The position numbers were made by a program, and so were the translations under genes. Under the pieces are notes generated by a model, which saw only the letters and a list, made by a program, of their open reading frames with translations, made no database searches and was not told the origin of the DNA. Shown here piece by piece: positions 1 to 12,812 of a stretch of DNA of 64,000 nucleotides. How positions within the stretch are numbered: position 1 is the stretch's first letter; each line of letters begins with the position of its first letter. The DNA is taken from contig NC_085105.1 in NCBI RefSeq assembly GCF_963422355.1, forward strand, positions 4,262,651 through 4,326,650, written 5' to 3'. The DNA comes from Corticium candelabrum. Lineage: Eukaryota; Porifera; Homoscleromorpha; Homosclerophorida; Plakinidae.

Positions 1-986
1 CACTTCCTGCTACGAGATGCTGGTGAAATGCTGTCATCACAGCTCTCAAGGGACAGGTTGCAACGACGAAAGTGCCTGCTGAAGCTTCTATCAAATGCTC
101 GCTTCCTTGCAAGACAAGGCCTTGCTTTTTGTGGTGACAAGGACGAGTCAGATACTAATTTCATAAGACTGATTCATCTACGTTCTGAAGACATTGCAAT
201 GCTTGTAGACTGGATAAAGCAAAAAGCAGACAAATATACTTGTGGTGACATGCAGAACGAGATGGTGAAAGTGATGGCTTTGCGTGTTCTGCGAGAGATT
301 GCTGCATCAATCCAGAGTGCACCGTTCTTCTTCACAGTAATGGTTGATGAAACAACAAATGTTTCTAACAAGGAGCAGGTTGTAGTGTGTCTTATGTGGG
401 TTAGTGAAACGTTCAAATTTTATAAAGAGTTGTTGGATTATATGATGTAACATCGACTAGAGCTGAGACCATCTACACTGCTATCAGTGATGTGCTTTTG
501 CGGATGAATCTTTCTGTTTCAAAGGTGCGTGGCCAGTGCTATGATGGGGCTGCTACCATGTCTGGTGTGAAATCTGGTGTGGTGGCACGTTTGTGTGTAG
601 CTGAGCCCAGAGCTGTTTATACCCACTGTTATTGTCATTCGTTAAACTTGGCCTGTTCTGATACTATCAAGAGGTGCAAACTAATGCAGGATGCGTTAGA
701 TACCACACATGAGACCACAAAACATTTCGGTACTTAAAAAGACTGAGCGAATTCTTGACGAAGTGAGACATCTGGCAGCGAAACTCCAGACTCGTGACCA
801 GGATATCTTTGTTGCGTAGGAATGGTTCACTCAGTACGTAACTGAAAGAATGAAGGCAACAAAGCAGGATATACACAACCTCTTTGACATCTGGTATCAA
901 GACATTCTGCGACTCGCAGACAGGATTGGATCTGTTGAATTTGTTCCAAAAAACGAACTTACAGCAAAACCGGAGCAATACACCTA

Positions 987-2019
987 CTACAGTATTTCTC
1001 GCCCAATTATCCGGTAGGGGCAACCAATTATCCGACTCAGTCAATCAATTATCCGGTTGGGGCAACCAATTATCCGACTCGGCCAATCAATTATCCGTTG
1101 GGGCAACCAATTATCCGATGTTGCTCTGGCAAGCTGTACACTTTCGCGAATGAAACTCTCACCTTGCATCGCTGGTTAGTTGTTCAGTGCTTTGGGTCTC
1201 AGTCAACTCTCTCTGATGCAGATTGATAGCATCGTGGGAAACGCTATGACAATTAAGCTACTACACATGTGAATATGAGGATCCAGCTGCAGCGCGCCGT
1301 AACTGAACAGCTCTGCTGTCTTTCTTTTCGCATCAGTCTCATTGACTTGAGAGAAAAGACCACTGCACCACAGACACTCTCAGCTTCGCGCCCTCATCCA
1401 ATTCTGAGTGAAAGAAATTCACAATCGCCTAGCGATCGACCTGGAGAGTTTAGAGCTACCTAGACTGTAGACGTAACATGTACTTTATCAACGTGTGTTT
1501 GAGTAGCGTGGTTGTTAATTCTGCTGAGTTCTACAGTACATATTCTCTCTAATTTTGCTTGCATGTGCAGCTTTACGATGAGTACATGTTAGTTAGAAAG
1601 CGCGTTGAGGCCTAGAGCACCTGCTAAGTCCTTTAGTGCGTCAGAACACAAATCTAGCAGACGTTGCCGTCTTGCTGTGACAAGAGTCTGACCCTCGCTG
1701 CAACAACTGCAACTGCGCCTTGTCTCTGTGTGGTCATCCGCGCTGGTGGGCGATAATTAATTACCAGACAATTGCTGATGGTTTTTCCTCCGCGATTAAT
1801 TAATAGCAAAAACAAGAATTACCCTGTTTACTGGTGCAGCAGCACGGCGACAACATCCGCCAGTACGCGCTATTATTCCTCTACCAGCGCTTCCATATAT
1901 CTACACTGCTCATAATTAAAACCACGAGTCGGATAATTGGTTGCCCCAATCGGATAATTGATTGGCTGTGTCGGATAATTGGTTGCCCCAACCGGATAAT
2001 TGGGCGGGAAATACTGTAG
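987..2019. mobile_element. Non-autonomous pogo/Tigger-like DNA transposon with TA target duplication
   Basis: Both ends read CTACAGTATTTC(T/C)CGCCC on opposite strands, followed by inverted subterminal arrays built from CAATTATCCG units. A TA dinucleotide lies directly outside each end (985-986 and 2020-2021). Removing the element and one TA rejoins the surrounding hAT transposase reading, which supports the boundaries. TA duplication with CAGT-type termini rich in ATTATCCG resembles pogo/Tigger elements. The 1.03 kb interior has no transposase ORF, so it would need a partner in trans. Confidence 0.8.
1003..1120. repeat. Left subterminal repeat array of the pogo-like element
   Basis: Units of about 17-18 bases alternate between CAATTATCCGGTTGGGG and CAACCAATTATCCGACTC. 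The inverted counterpart lies at about 1926-2008. Arrays like this are possible transposase binding sites; that role is inferred. Confidence 0.75.
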
Positions 2020-2614
2020 TATAGTCGGAGCCCGATTGAGCACTACAAACGATCCGTTGCGATACTCCTCCTAGACTTCCTGCATGCTTCTTCAGATGCG
2101 CGAACGATCTAATGGTGAGCAAGATAATGTCCGAGCATTGCCGTGTCTAGTTCTTACCTTTCTGGTTCGTTCCGACGTTGACCGGGGGTCATCCCATGAA
2201 TGGAAAGCCGATCTTCCATTCCCGAAGTCTCTAGGAGATGAAGTGAGAAGGCAGCAGTCAGAATGGCAAAGCAGATACCAGGAAATTCAAGAAGCAAGGA
2301 AAAGAGAGCAAGAGTGCAAGAAGGCCATACCCAACAAATACTTAACCTTCTCCTGGCCTTGGGAGCCTGTCACTCTCGGTTGTACCCGAATGTTCATCGT
2401 CTGCTATTGGTAACGTGTACACTGCCTATCATAAGTGCACAAGCAGAGAGGTCATTTTTCTACTGAGGAGACTGAAGACTTAAGCAAGGTCTACCTAGCA
2501 GAGGAGCGTCTTGCAGACCTATCAATTATCGCCATGCATTACAAAGACCGGGTACCAGCAGACAAAGTTTGTGCAAAATCATCCAAGGAGATTGTTCATA
2601 CAGTCTTTGGTTGA

Positions 2615-5600
2615 AAGAGACACAGTTGCACCGTAGTTTACTTACCATTCATTTAGCAGTAGTCTATGCATGATGCAGTTAGATTATGTTAGACAGTTTT
2701 GATGATTTAGGGAGTTTATAACATGACACACTGCTAGAGATATGTTGCCATAGTTGTTGCTATTTACTTTAGCTAAGCTGTAAGAAGCCTGGGCCATTTG
2801 CACCTCTAAAGATACAAATGTGTTGACTGAAGTAGGCGTGGTCTATCAAAATTTGCAACCCCCTCTTTTCAAAAGTCCTGGATCCGCGCCTGCATATCGT
2901 GTTCAGCGGTATCGCATATTGATGTGTTGGCCGGCATACGAAATAACGATACTACGGTGCGTTCTAAAACTAAAGATAGCTGAGGTACTTCTGGGTAGGT
3001 ATGGACGCACCTATACACTCATGAATTTGACACTATTGGAAAACCCATCACGTGTTGGTTCCGCCTACCGTAGCAGCACACGTCTGCACGCAATAATATC
3101 ATTTAATTGTAATGAGCTCCTATGGGCGTTTCTAGACGTGGCATAGCTGCCCCCAAATGCCAAAACAAGATACTAATGAGGAAAAAACTAACATGCACTT
3201 GCAAATGTAGACTAGGTATCGAGTCTACCAAAAATTTCAATTCAAATTACGTGCTCAGGAATAAACAAGAGGTTTTATTTATGCGTACTTGGCGTAGGAA
3301 GCAGGGGTAGGGGTAGGGGGCCTGAAGCCCCTCGCTCAGTGTAGAAATTAAAATTTTCTGTACCGGTGCCTTTTCCAAATCTGTTTACGGTCAGGGACTC
3401 ACATGATGACATCCACGGTATACATGCAGCCCCCCGCTCGTAAACATCTTCCTTGGGCTGATACAGGAGCCCCTTTGCCGAGAGCACCCGGATAATTATC
3501 TACCCGAATAATTTCTCGCACACCAGACCATGTCATGCGGTGGCTGCATTCACCTGGGTAGGTCATCACCTCTCCCTCACTGAGTCAGCTCTCCCGGTTG
3601 TCAGAAAACACTGACAAATGGTTTCCTAGTACCACACCACTAGACTGGGGACCCCAGACTAAACTACAACGCCCCGGTTAGCCCCTTCGATCAACAACAA
3701 CACTATCAATGCTAAAAATTTTAAGTTCAGACGATGTCTAGCCTGATAAAACAGCCTAATACGCGAAGCACTATCGTACCACGGACGTCGCCATTTCAAC
3801 AGTTTCGTAAACCCGGATTATCGTAACTTCCCGGATGTGTACATCAAAGGCTCTCGTGACATGTGTAGTATATGCATTAGTTTACGGCAATTTAACAACA
3901 TTTACCTTTAAATTTCAGTCACATTTGCTTGATAGTAATGAGTGATTGGTTTTCTCACTGCTAGTAGATATCTACGGTAAATGGTGTCTACATAATTAAT
4001 TAAACTATTTAGCAGCAACAAGATAATTTGCGTAATCTAGAAACGATGCTATACAAATATTTAATGTAATTGTTTTGTCGAACATGCTGCTTTATTCAAA
4101 ATTTGTATTAATTTGTTAAAATTAATATTAACTTGTTAAACTCGCACGCTACTGCCTATACTAAAGTATACGACCTCACCCAGAACATATCAATATAGCG
4201 TCATTTAGGACAGCTGAACATAGTCCGTTCCTAATCATTGTTACTACTACTCATAGTAAAATATTACGCTAGTTGTGATCTGGTTGACAACATGCCGCAT
4301 GCACGATATCAAAATAATTGTTTTCCGACTACAGCTGTTTTCAAGTCAGGAGTGTAGCGTGGCATGAGTTAGACCGGGCTATAGCCCATCATTTGTAGAC
4401 GTGGTCTTAAAAATTGTGGACTGTAAATACGTATAATGGACTGGAAATGCGCGTTAATCTAATATCAAAATATTTACGTGTGAGTAACATGTCCATGTAA
4501 AATGAATTGGAATCTAGTAAATTTGCATGTATAAATAGAATTAATTGATCAAACTTACCAGTGACCACCGGCGTAGCGTCGTCCTCAAGTTTAGGGTGCG
4601 AATAAATTAAACTGCATACCACGTCCATTTTACTTTGCAAAGCCACGCCCAATTTCCAATTTCTATTTTTCTTGCTCACAGTTTTGTGGACATGTAAGTG
4701 TACTATAGAGCATCGATTTTAGGTTACAAATAAATCAACTGCGGGACTGCGTGCCGTTTGTGTGCGTAAAGGAGTGGAAACACCGTGCCCAAAAAAGGTT
4801 TCAAGGCTAGCTGCGATCATCAAATTAGATGGCATCTCGATGACAATAAAATCTAGAATACTAATTCAGTGCAAAACGGCGTTAACCAATTTTAGCATTT
4901 CGCGTAGGAGCAATAGGTCTCTAGCTAGTTAACCTGAGCACAAAGTGAAGAAAGTACGGAGTGCATGCAAGTCGTTTACATTAGGTACTGTAGCGGAGTC
5001 GCTGGAGATTTTCATTCTCCAGTCAATCGGGTTGTCAACCTTAAAAATTAATATAGGCTTCTGCCTTTTTGATGCGGTCTTGTTTGACTCTGCCATTGCT
5101 GGATATCGTAGCAAACGTCTTAGAAGTGATAGGCATGCACACTTCACGTGTTCATGACTTCTCTGGTCATATCATACTAAATTGATGATGTGTATTATCA
5201 AAGATATCTATAGTCAACGTTGTCGTCAACATACTGCTCTAAGATTAAGTGGACTGTTTAGTAACTTATAGTTCTGCTTGAACCGGAGTGACACGCCCAA
5301 ATGTTTGGGGGCAATAGCCTCCCCAACCTCCCTGACGCTACGTTGGTGCAGTGACGCTTATAACAACTGCGTTTAATTTCTGTATGATATATGAAGTACG
5401 TATATATTGCGTGTAGCCAGACCCCTTCCCGCCGCGTCATACTTCCGGGCAAAATCGGTGGAAAGGGGTCTGGCTTCGCGACACTACACGAGTGTACGAT
5501 CTACCTTTCTAGGTTTCCTATGGTTTTATTCTGGTCAACGCCAAGTGGATTCTGGCAATCGTAGTTAGCAGGTTACCGAGAAGGCCCGATTTCGAGCTAG

Positions 5601-6816
5601 AATCCTAAAACAAGATCAAAACCTGGCCAGTCATGACACTAGAGCAACGACCGAAGGGAATCAAACGGTGCACGTTCTACAACAGGCCTAGAGAATCTGT
5701 CACAGACAGAAAATGTAAGAAGGAGACAGTATACTTTCGACTTTCACCAACGAATGTTTAGAATCTTTTTTGACGGTTTGTTACTAGGCAGAAGAAGTCT
5801 TTAACGGAAAAGCTTCTGAAACCAGAAATCTGTTTGTCACTCATTTGTTTGAGTTTTTCTCGTACTTGAAATCTTTTTTTCTTTGCAGTCTCATGCAATC
5901 TATGACGTTGGAGATAAGGTGTAGTTAACTTAACTTAATTAATTAATGAATCAATTAACCATATACGCTTCTGCTATTTGAAGCATCATTCATCATACGT
6001 TAATTAATAGCAAGACAAGAACTAAAGAAGATATGATAAGAATTGAGGTAACCGCTGGAAAGGACAAAAGAAGAAATTGCAGTCGCCTCAGAAGTCATGC
6101 ATGGCTGAACAAATGTAGCTATCTAGATGGCTTGTATACAGTCAGGCAACAAGTGGTTGTGGCTGTGCAAGTTTTGTGGACCATTTTTATCTTCGACGGC
6201 ACCCGTGAAAGGTATTGTTTCGCTATTTCAAAGTCTTAAAACGCATAACGCTAATCCCAGTACTAAAGTAGCAATAGGCAACCGCAGGAGACTATGCTCA
6301 CAGCAATCCTGAAAGAACATTGAACACCAAATTATATATCGCATCAATCTAAACCATGCCTAGGAATAAAGCTAATGGCTACGCCCAATTTTAAATGCGG
6401 ACCCCTTCCTAAAAATTTCTTGATCCGCTCCTAGCTACGCTTACAACTATTTGTATAGTGACAGATAAGGTGCACAAAATCTAAAGAAGTTTCATCATGC
6501 TTGGATAGCTCTTGGAACAACTTGCCAGGGTATTGATCGGACAGACACTTACGTACATAATAGTAGACGTACAGAAAGTGTAATAGTGATATGCAATGTG
6601 CTCCACTGAAACACCGGTTACTTACGATGCGAAAACACCTAAAGAGAAGCTCAATGAGCGTATGTACAGAAATGAGCCAGCTGTCAAGAACTATTGATCA
6701 TTTGTCCATCTTTACGAGTGGGATGTTCCAAATCAAAAATTTCTGGAGGTATCAACCAAAAGATGTACTGTACTATTTGTCGCTAGATATTGACTACAAG
6801 TAAGCTATCATTTGCC
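2615..6816. other. Gene-poor stretch
   Basis: I see no coding region that I can defend. Short open frames (for example 2820-3146, 4407-4679, 4945-5157, 6033-6312) have no recognisable domain and no consistent splice context. A small palindrome at 5410-5490 is listed separately. AT-rich TTAATTAA runs occur around 5930-6010. Confidence 0.5.
5410..5490. repeat. Short foldback (MITE-like) palindrome
   Basis: CGTGTAG followed by CCAGACCCCTT at the left is matched by AAGGGGTCTGG and CTACACG at the right on the opposite strand. The right arm carries a few extra bases. It may be a decayed miniature inverted-repeat element; no target duplication was resolved. Confidence 0.5.
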
Positions 6817-6964
6817 ATGGATTCAGCAAGAAGTATCCATTTTCTTTACACATTGGAATCGCCTTGAATACATCGAGATTTGAAAAGCGATAATCTTCTG
6901 GTAAGCAAAGACAGGATTGTTAACCCAACCGACTATACAATCACAAACTGGAAGTCGTTCCAGC
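6817..6964 (+). pseudogene. Relic of a protein kinase catalytic loop
   Basis: One frame reads SARSIHFLYTLESP, a stop, then IHRDLKSDNLLVSKDRIV. This aligns by eye with GMRFLHNLDPP and IHRDLKSENLLVSESWIV in the kinase gene starting at 9226. No N-lobe, DFG or C-lobe follows in frame. It looks like a leftover of a tandem paralogue of that receptor kinase. Confidence 0.7.
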
Positions 6965-7152
6965 CTTACTAAGTTAGACTTGAAGTATATTTAGGCTACT
7001 CGCTAATCACGTGACATTTGCAGAGTCACTTTTCTTAGGGGGTAATAACTAAAACAATGAGACAATGGAAGGATGGAGTTTATAGTTCCACTGCGTTGTG
7101 TTAATCGTGTCGAGATTACGGTCAGTACCATAAACAGAATAGACGCATACGG

Positions 7153-7288
7153 TATCGTATGATTGGCGTGCTCTATGGCTTTAGCCAGTGCGAGGGGACG
7201 GGGTTATAGCTCGAGACAAAACTGAGGGCTTTAACCCCGATCTGAGCTTGTGCCGGTAACAGCCATATAGCACGCTAATCGTACGATA
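7153..7288. repeat. Foldback repeat with about 28-bp arms
   Basis: TATCGTATGATTGGCGTGCT at 7153 is repeated in inverted, near-identical form ending at 7288. A smaller internal palindrome (GGGGTTATAG and CTTTAACCCC) lies between the arms. This is probably a miniature foldback element. Confidence 0.6.
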
Positions 7289-7797
7289 AATTATTTATAC
7301 CATGGCCACGTGACGTTCAGAAGTATAAGTGAGAGTGAGTTAGCAACCGAAAGTGCTCATTGCACACTTGCCATGCAATACACCACCTCAATACGCGCTC
7401 GTGACTGGTCGCACGTCACATGACCGTGGTATACTAAACTCTAAATTATATTCTTCAATAAAAGAACTAGACAGACAGCAAACGTCGATCTATCATTACG
7501 TAATAGAATGCGTGACCGTATCAAAACAAGGAAAGTAAAATCATTGCGTAACAATACACATAAAGGGTTTCTCCACTATTCAATATCCTTTACGAGTTTC
7601 AAGCTGTCGAAATCGGCAGTTGATCCAACTGCTCTTGCTGAAGGTCGTATAAAAAGGCTTCTAGAGAAAGGTTCTTCGCAACGTTACCAGCACAGTAAGT
7701 TTTCTTTAACAATATATGTTTTACGGTAAACGTACAAAAGCCTATCTGCATGGTTATGCCCCCAGTGCTCTTTAGCTATAATTTTGTACAGTCTACT

Positions 7798-7800
<3 letters not shown>

Positions 7801-7880
<80 letters not shown>
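7801..7880. repeat. (GA)n microsatellite
   Basis: About 40 uninterrupted GA dinucleotides. Confidence 0.98.
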
Positions 7881-7882
<2 letters not shown>

Positions 7883-8942
7883 TGGAAAAAGAAAAGATCT
7901 AGTACAGTAGCGACTTCACTTTCGAAGATGCGACCACAGTGAACACTCGAAAATCAAATAAAGGTTATAGACTAACAGAATTATCGACTTTCAATTATTA
8001 TGAAGATTTCAGTTTTGACGATTCTTCTTTCAGTAGTCAAATAATCCCCGTGAATCGATTTCCACAACACGCATCTTTTGCTTGTTTAATCATCGAAATC
8101 GTGTTTGTATACCTTGTAACTTAAGCTAGCGATATTTTTCTCCGCCTATTTCGTCACGTGTACAATCGAGCTGAGGTTTGCCTCAAAACGGGTCGTCTGA
8201 ATTGCATACGTTGTGTTGACTGCGGTTTCTGAATGTATGAAGCCAAATACAAACGAAGACGGAGGAGGTCGCACTCGATTTCCGCTCGTCGAGACGTGTG
8301 AGTAAAGAGTGAAAATGATCATGGCCATTGTCATATTCTTCGCATCCGTCTCCTGAAGCCATGTATAGGTATATATGAAAGCCGAAACCAAATAGTCGTC
8401 ATGGACAAAATATGTAAAGTCCCCGTTAGGTAGCTGCATGAAACGTTCAATTACTTAGGTCAGGTATCTCTTTGTTGGACCGAATGGGCACCTAATTTGT
8501 AGCTCAGAACATGGTTGCTGTTTTCTAATTTTATATGGTTGGCAGTACGTAGAGGACATTTATTATAAGAAAAATATTTGTGACACGAGTAGACGCGAGT
8601 TTAGACAGCGAACTGCGTGTGAGCAAACTGATATGCCTTCTATACGACGGGCTGAGTATGCGCAAACAAAATAGTATCAGGAAAAATAAATAGAAGCAAA
8701 TATGAACAAGGTAGTGCCCACAAACGAACTGGGAGCTGTTACTCAGTTTGTTATTCTATACTTTGACTGCTCAGTTAATGCACACCTAGGCCACGGTGCA
8801 TGCTTTCATTGTTATGTCATGTGTATATAGTTGGTCCCCGCCTTAACTGGTCCAGGGACCGGTTGTGGCTGCCCCGATTGATCTCCTGTACCAGTTTTGG
8901 TTGCCATGCATATTTGGTCCAGTATTACCGTAAGTGGTACCA

Positions 8943-9018
8943 GACCCTAACCCTAACCCGTAACCTTATAACCCTAACTCCTAACTTTAACCTTATAAGC
9001 CTAACCCTATCCCTACTC
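8943..9018. repeat. Degenerate interstitial telomere-like repeat (CCCTAA)n
   Basis: The segment is made of CCCTAA-related units (ACCCTAACCCTAACCC, then variants such as CCTTATAA and CCCTATCC). The metazoan telomere unit is TTAGGG. The units are degenerate and flanked by ordinary sequence, so this is an internal tract, not a chromosome end. Confidence 0.7.
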
Positions 9019-9225
9019 AGCGGCTCAGTTATTGCGAGACGGGTACAGAAAATTTTTTAGTGTTTTATTGTATGAGATAGTAAAACTGCGTATACTCTCT
9101 AAATTGTTTTTGTTAGACAAACCGCTGTTGACTACACACAAAAATCGAGCATCCAAAAACAAATATTCTAAACGAAGTAGGAAAATGGACGTCAAAACCA
9201 TTATCTATATTTAGATTTCTTTGAA

Positions 9226-12200
9226 TTGAAGATAATGGATACGACTTTCGTGATTGGCTTTCTCTTTCAATTTTGGATGTGGATGAATGCTCAAGAGTTA
9301 AGACACGTGACTACCAAGAGATCCAATCGATTGGATGTCAAATTATCTGAAGAGAAAGTGAGTGATCTGACGCCGTCTAGCGACGCTGGAAAATCAAATC
9401 CATTTAACAGCAAACAAGTGGCTATAAACAAATGGGGTCGATACAGTAATTGGAAGTGCAATGGGCCGCAGCTTGAACACTACGGAGTGGCCGCATTTAC
9501 AGGATTTTACAAAGGACGACAAAAGAGTTATTTATTGCTGTTCGGAGGGGTTTTCAATTTGCAGTCAGGCGGCGTGTCGATTCGCAATGAGACATGGACA
9601 TATAGCCCGGATATAAACTCTTGGCGACTCTTAGACGATTTAGATAAACACCCAACTCGTCTTGAAATGCCACTTTTAGTGACAATTTGTAGTCAAAACG
9701 TTATCATGATTAACAGCATAAAATGGCCATATATGAAAAGCGGTTGGTTGTTTTTGGGATCGGTGTTCAAATGGAAGAAGGTCACTGTTCGAGGCCAAAT
9801 GTCGACGTGGTTTCAAAACAGACTCGTCAGTATCAAAGACAATAACAGTTCTTGCTCTTGCCAAGAAGCTATTTTTCACTTTCCTTGCTCTTATTCTAAC
9901 GTTGACATTTCACTCGTTGATAAACTTGTATGCATTGAGGAAGCAAATATTTACAGCTGGCGCCAAATAAAAATAAAAACCTCAGCTTCTGTAGTTACAA
10001 ATACTTGTATGCCTGTCGTAACGTCGTCTTCCAAGGAAACGGTATTTACCGTAATTGAGAATTGCCTTTGGCATTTCTCCGTTTACAATCTGACGTGGGT
10101 GTCAACGACAATTTGTACACAACAGAAAGACTCGTTTCGTGTCACAGAGTTTTTCTTCGCTGCTGCAGTCTTTATGGAAACGACCATGAGTTACGTACTT
10201 TTCAGCTCAAGCGACAAAAGAGTGCTCATCTTCAACCTTTTGTCAGGGACTGCGGCTTCGGAGTCGGTGGTTGGTAACGTTCCGTTGTCAGGGTACAGTT
10301 ACCTGTCCAGGCCTCCTCGCGCAATAGACATCGCAGTATCAATTGACCGTTCAATCCTTGTCTACACGCCTGGACGTACAAATTATTGCGGCTTACGCAA
10401 ATGGATACTTGAAAATCCCGCAAATTCAAGTGTATGGGTGTGGAAGCAAGTCATTACAACGGATAAAAGCAGAGCACCACCTCCTGCCGGATTTGCCTTT
10501 GACATAAATTACGCGATTTATAACAACAAGCTTTACGTCTTGCAGAACTTAGATGACTATCATATGCCGTACTTGTCGTCAAATGAAAACACTGATCACA
10601 TTTGGTCTCTCGACTTGCTTTCAATGAGATGGGAAGTATTAGTAAAGTCCGATGAGAAAATATCGGATTACACTAACAAACTGGCCAACACGTGGTTTTA
10701 CGAAAATTTATGGTGCGTGTCTGACGACGTCATGAATCTGTGGCAGTACAACACAAACATTACTTACTCTTGGAGCAAAATGATAGCACATAACTCTCCA
10801 CGACCTGTCCGAACAAGCTACAGTTTTGTTGCAGCGAATCATACTCACTTAATTGTGTTCGGGGGAAGAACAAACCAAAAGAGTACAATATTTAACGATC
10901 TGTGGCTTTTTTCAAGCAGAGAGCAAAATTGGAAAAATTTAGAATCATCTAACACACCATCGCCACGATACGATCACGCATCAGTAGTCGCTGACTCCGT
11001 CATGTACGTATACGGTGGAAGTAACAACACGAGCATACACAAACCACAAACATGCTTTGAAGAATTATGGAAATATCACATTAGCACCAACAAATGGATG
11101 CTCGTTGATGCAGTAAATTCAAGTCCTAATCTAACTGTAATTAAATCTTGTAAAGCATACGCTGCAAGCAGCAAAGGACAGATATGGATCAGCGTCGGTT
11201 GCATCAATGACATGAATGAATGCAGACCTGAATATCCATATATTCAAATCTGGACTTACATCATTCATTTAAATATGTGGCAACGTGTGGGCATTTACCA
11301 ATGGGGAGTAGATATTGCTGCATGGAGTCTAGAGCGAGAAGTTTTACCGATTTTGTTTTGGAACGAGCATCTCATAATGTTGGGAAAATCGGAATTGGCA
11401 CTGTTCTACATGAAAGTCGGTTGTCCGGCCGGATTTGCGTCCGTCGACATCTCCAAACAAGCGTGTAACATTTGTGATGTAGGATTGTACGCCGAAGAAG
11501 GCGCCACGACGTGCCGTCCCTGTCCTGGCAACACGACAACAAAAAGTCGAGGGTCGATTGGTATCTCCGAGTGCTTCAAGTGTCAGGAGAGTTATTGTCA
11601 TTACGGCCGTTGTTACGTTACCACGTTCAACTCGACTCCTGCTTCAAATTGTCAATGCGACATTGGTTATACGGGATCTCGTTGTCAATATCCCACTTAC
11701 TATTACGTGGGATTTGGCATCGCATTGGTATTACTAGTAACTGTCACAGGAATGATGGCAATCGTTTATATATGGAGAAAAAGAAAGAAGAGTGAAAGAG
11801 CATTGAGGAGAGAGATCGAGAAGCTGAACGGAGTGTGGCAGATCAGTAAAGACGAGATCGAATTATTAGAAGAAATAGGAAAAGGCGCGTCTGGAAGTGT
11901 GTGGTTAGCTCGATATCGTGACATCACGGTGGCAATAAAAATGACGCTAGCACCCGATGATGTTAAGATGTGCTTGGACTTTACCCGCGAAATCAACTTC
12001 ATGCAGACAATGCGACATCGTAACATCGTGCTCTTTCTTGGAGCAGGGAAAGCAGGTGTAAACGCACAACCGTTTTTAGTGGTCGAGTACATGAGCAAAG
12101 GAACTCTTCGTCAAGTACTGGACGATACAGAAATTGAACTAACGTCAACACGCAAAATACAGTTTGCTAGCGATGTTGCTCATGGAATGAGGTTCTTACA

Positions 12201-12812
12201 CAACTTGGATCCACCTAGAATTCATAGGGATCTGAAGAGTGAAAATCTCCTAGTCAGCGAGAGCTGGATCGTAAAGGTGGCAGATTTTGGACTTGGTAGG
12301 TTCGCTTGCTTTCACGAACAAAATCGACGATCACGAGTAAAGAGGAGTCGTTCAAATATACATGACGATGATAAAAGGAGACCTCTTTTATCTGCATCGA
12401 ACGAAATGTCGTTGGATGGTATTGGTACGGCAAGATGGTGCGCTCCTGAGTTATCACGACGCCAGAAATACGACGGATCAGTAGATGTCTACAGGTTAGT
12501 ATATCTGAAAACAATTTTTTTTTGAAAATATACATATAAATTGTTACTGTTTTGATTAGTTATGGTATTGTTCTTTGGGAGATATGGACTCGTGCATTTC
12601 CCTTCCATAAATACAGGTTTCCTTCCGCCGTTGCGTCGGCCGTTGAAAGAGGCGAGCGACCTGAAATGCCAGCGAATTGTCCGAAGCAGTTTGGAGACCT
12701 TATGCGCAGTTGCTGGCACGAGAACCCACGTTTGAGGCCATCGTTTAATCAAGTTGTACGATCTCTCGAGAATATCTCCGAAACATTGTTTTCACAAACG
12801 AATGTGCAGTAG
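9226..12812 (+). CDS. Kelch-EGF receptor-type TKL protein kinase
   Basis: Two exons (9226-12494 and 12560-12812) join across a 65-bp GT-AG intron to give VDVYSYGIVLWEIWT, about 1,170 residues in all. The order is: signal peptide (first about 22 residues); a large ectodomain with kelch-like blades, clearest at LIVFGGRTNQ, NDLWLFS and VMYVYGGSNN; a Cys-rich ephrin-receptor-like segment (CPAGF to CRPCPGNTT); one EGF module (CHYGRC to GYTGSRCQYP); a transmembrane helix (GFGIALVLLVTVTGMMAIVY) with a basic stop; then a kinase domain. The kinase has the Gly loop GKGASGSV, VAIK lysine, HRDLKSEN loop, DFG and GTARWCAPE, so the catalytic residues are present. HRDLKSEN and ARWCAPE favour the TKL group over classical tyrosine kinases (HRDLAARN). 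An Arg/Ser-rich insert lies between DFG and APE. A second ATG lies three codons downstream. Ligand and substrates are unknown. Confidence 0.9.

Larger units (their letters stand above)
1..2614 (+). pseudogene. hAT-superfamily (ZMYM/DUF4371-type) transposase, broken and interrupted
   Basis: The reading frame enters from the left edge. Residues around 28-450 and 492-737 contain motifs typical of domesticated or relic hAT transposases: VDETTNVSNKEQ, then GQCYDGAATMSG, then HCYCHSLNLACSD. After frameshifts the sequence continues as DIWYQDILRLADRIGS and QQNRSNTP up to position 985. It resumes after an inserted element at 2022 with SPIEHYKRSVAILLLDFL, and ends with the hAT dimerisation region (PNVHRLLLVTCTLPIISAQ, then AERSFFY) and EERLADLSIIAMHYKD, stopping near 2612. 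At least four frameshifts or stops plus the insertion make it non-functional. The family call rests on motif recall; the exact subfamily is uncertain. Confidence 0.85.
7289..9225. other. Intergenic stretch upstream of the receptor kinase
   Basis: It holds the (GA)n tract and the telomere-like patch listed separately. An open frame at 7508-7729 on + ends in a donor-like CAG-TAAGT, and a minus ORF lies at 8146-8439. Neither shows a recognisable domain, so neither is called as a gene. Confidence 0.4.

Noticed and set aside
3488..3840. Possible second pogo-like element (CCCGGATAATTATC near 3488 and CCCGGATTATCG near 3813)
   Set aside because: The ends do not form a convincing inverted repeat and no TA duplication could be placed.
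8146..8439. Minus-strand ORF of 97 codons
   Set aside because: No recognisable domain, no splice partners and no similar sequence elsewhere in the window.
8943..9018. Chromosome end
   Set aside because: The units are degenerate and unique sequence continues on both sides.
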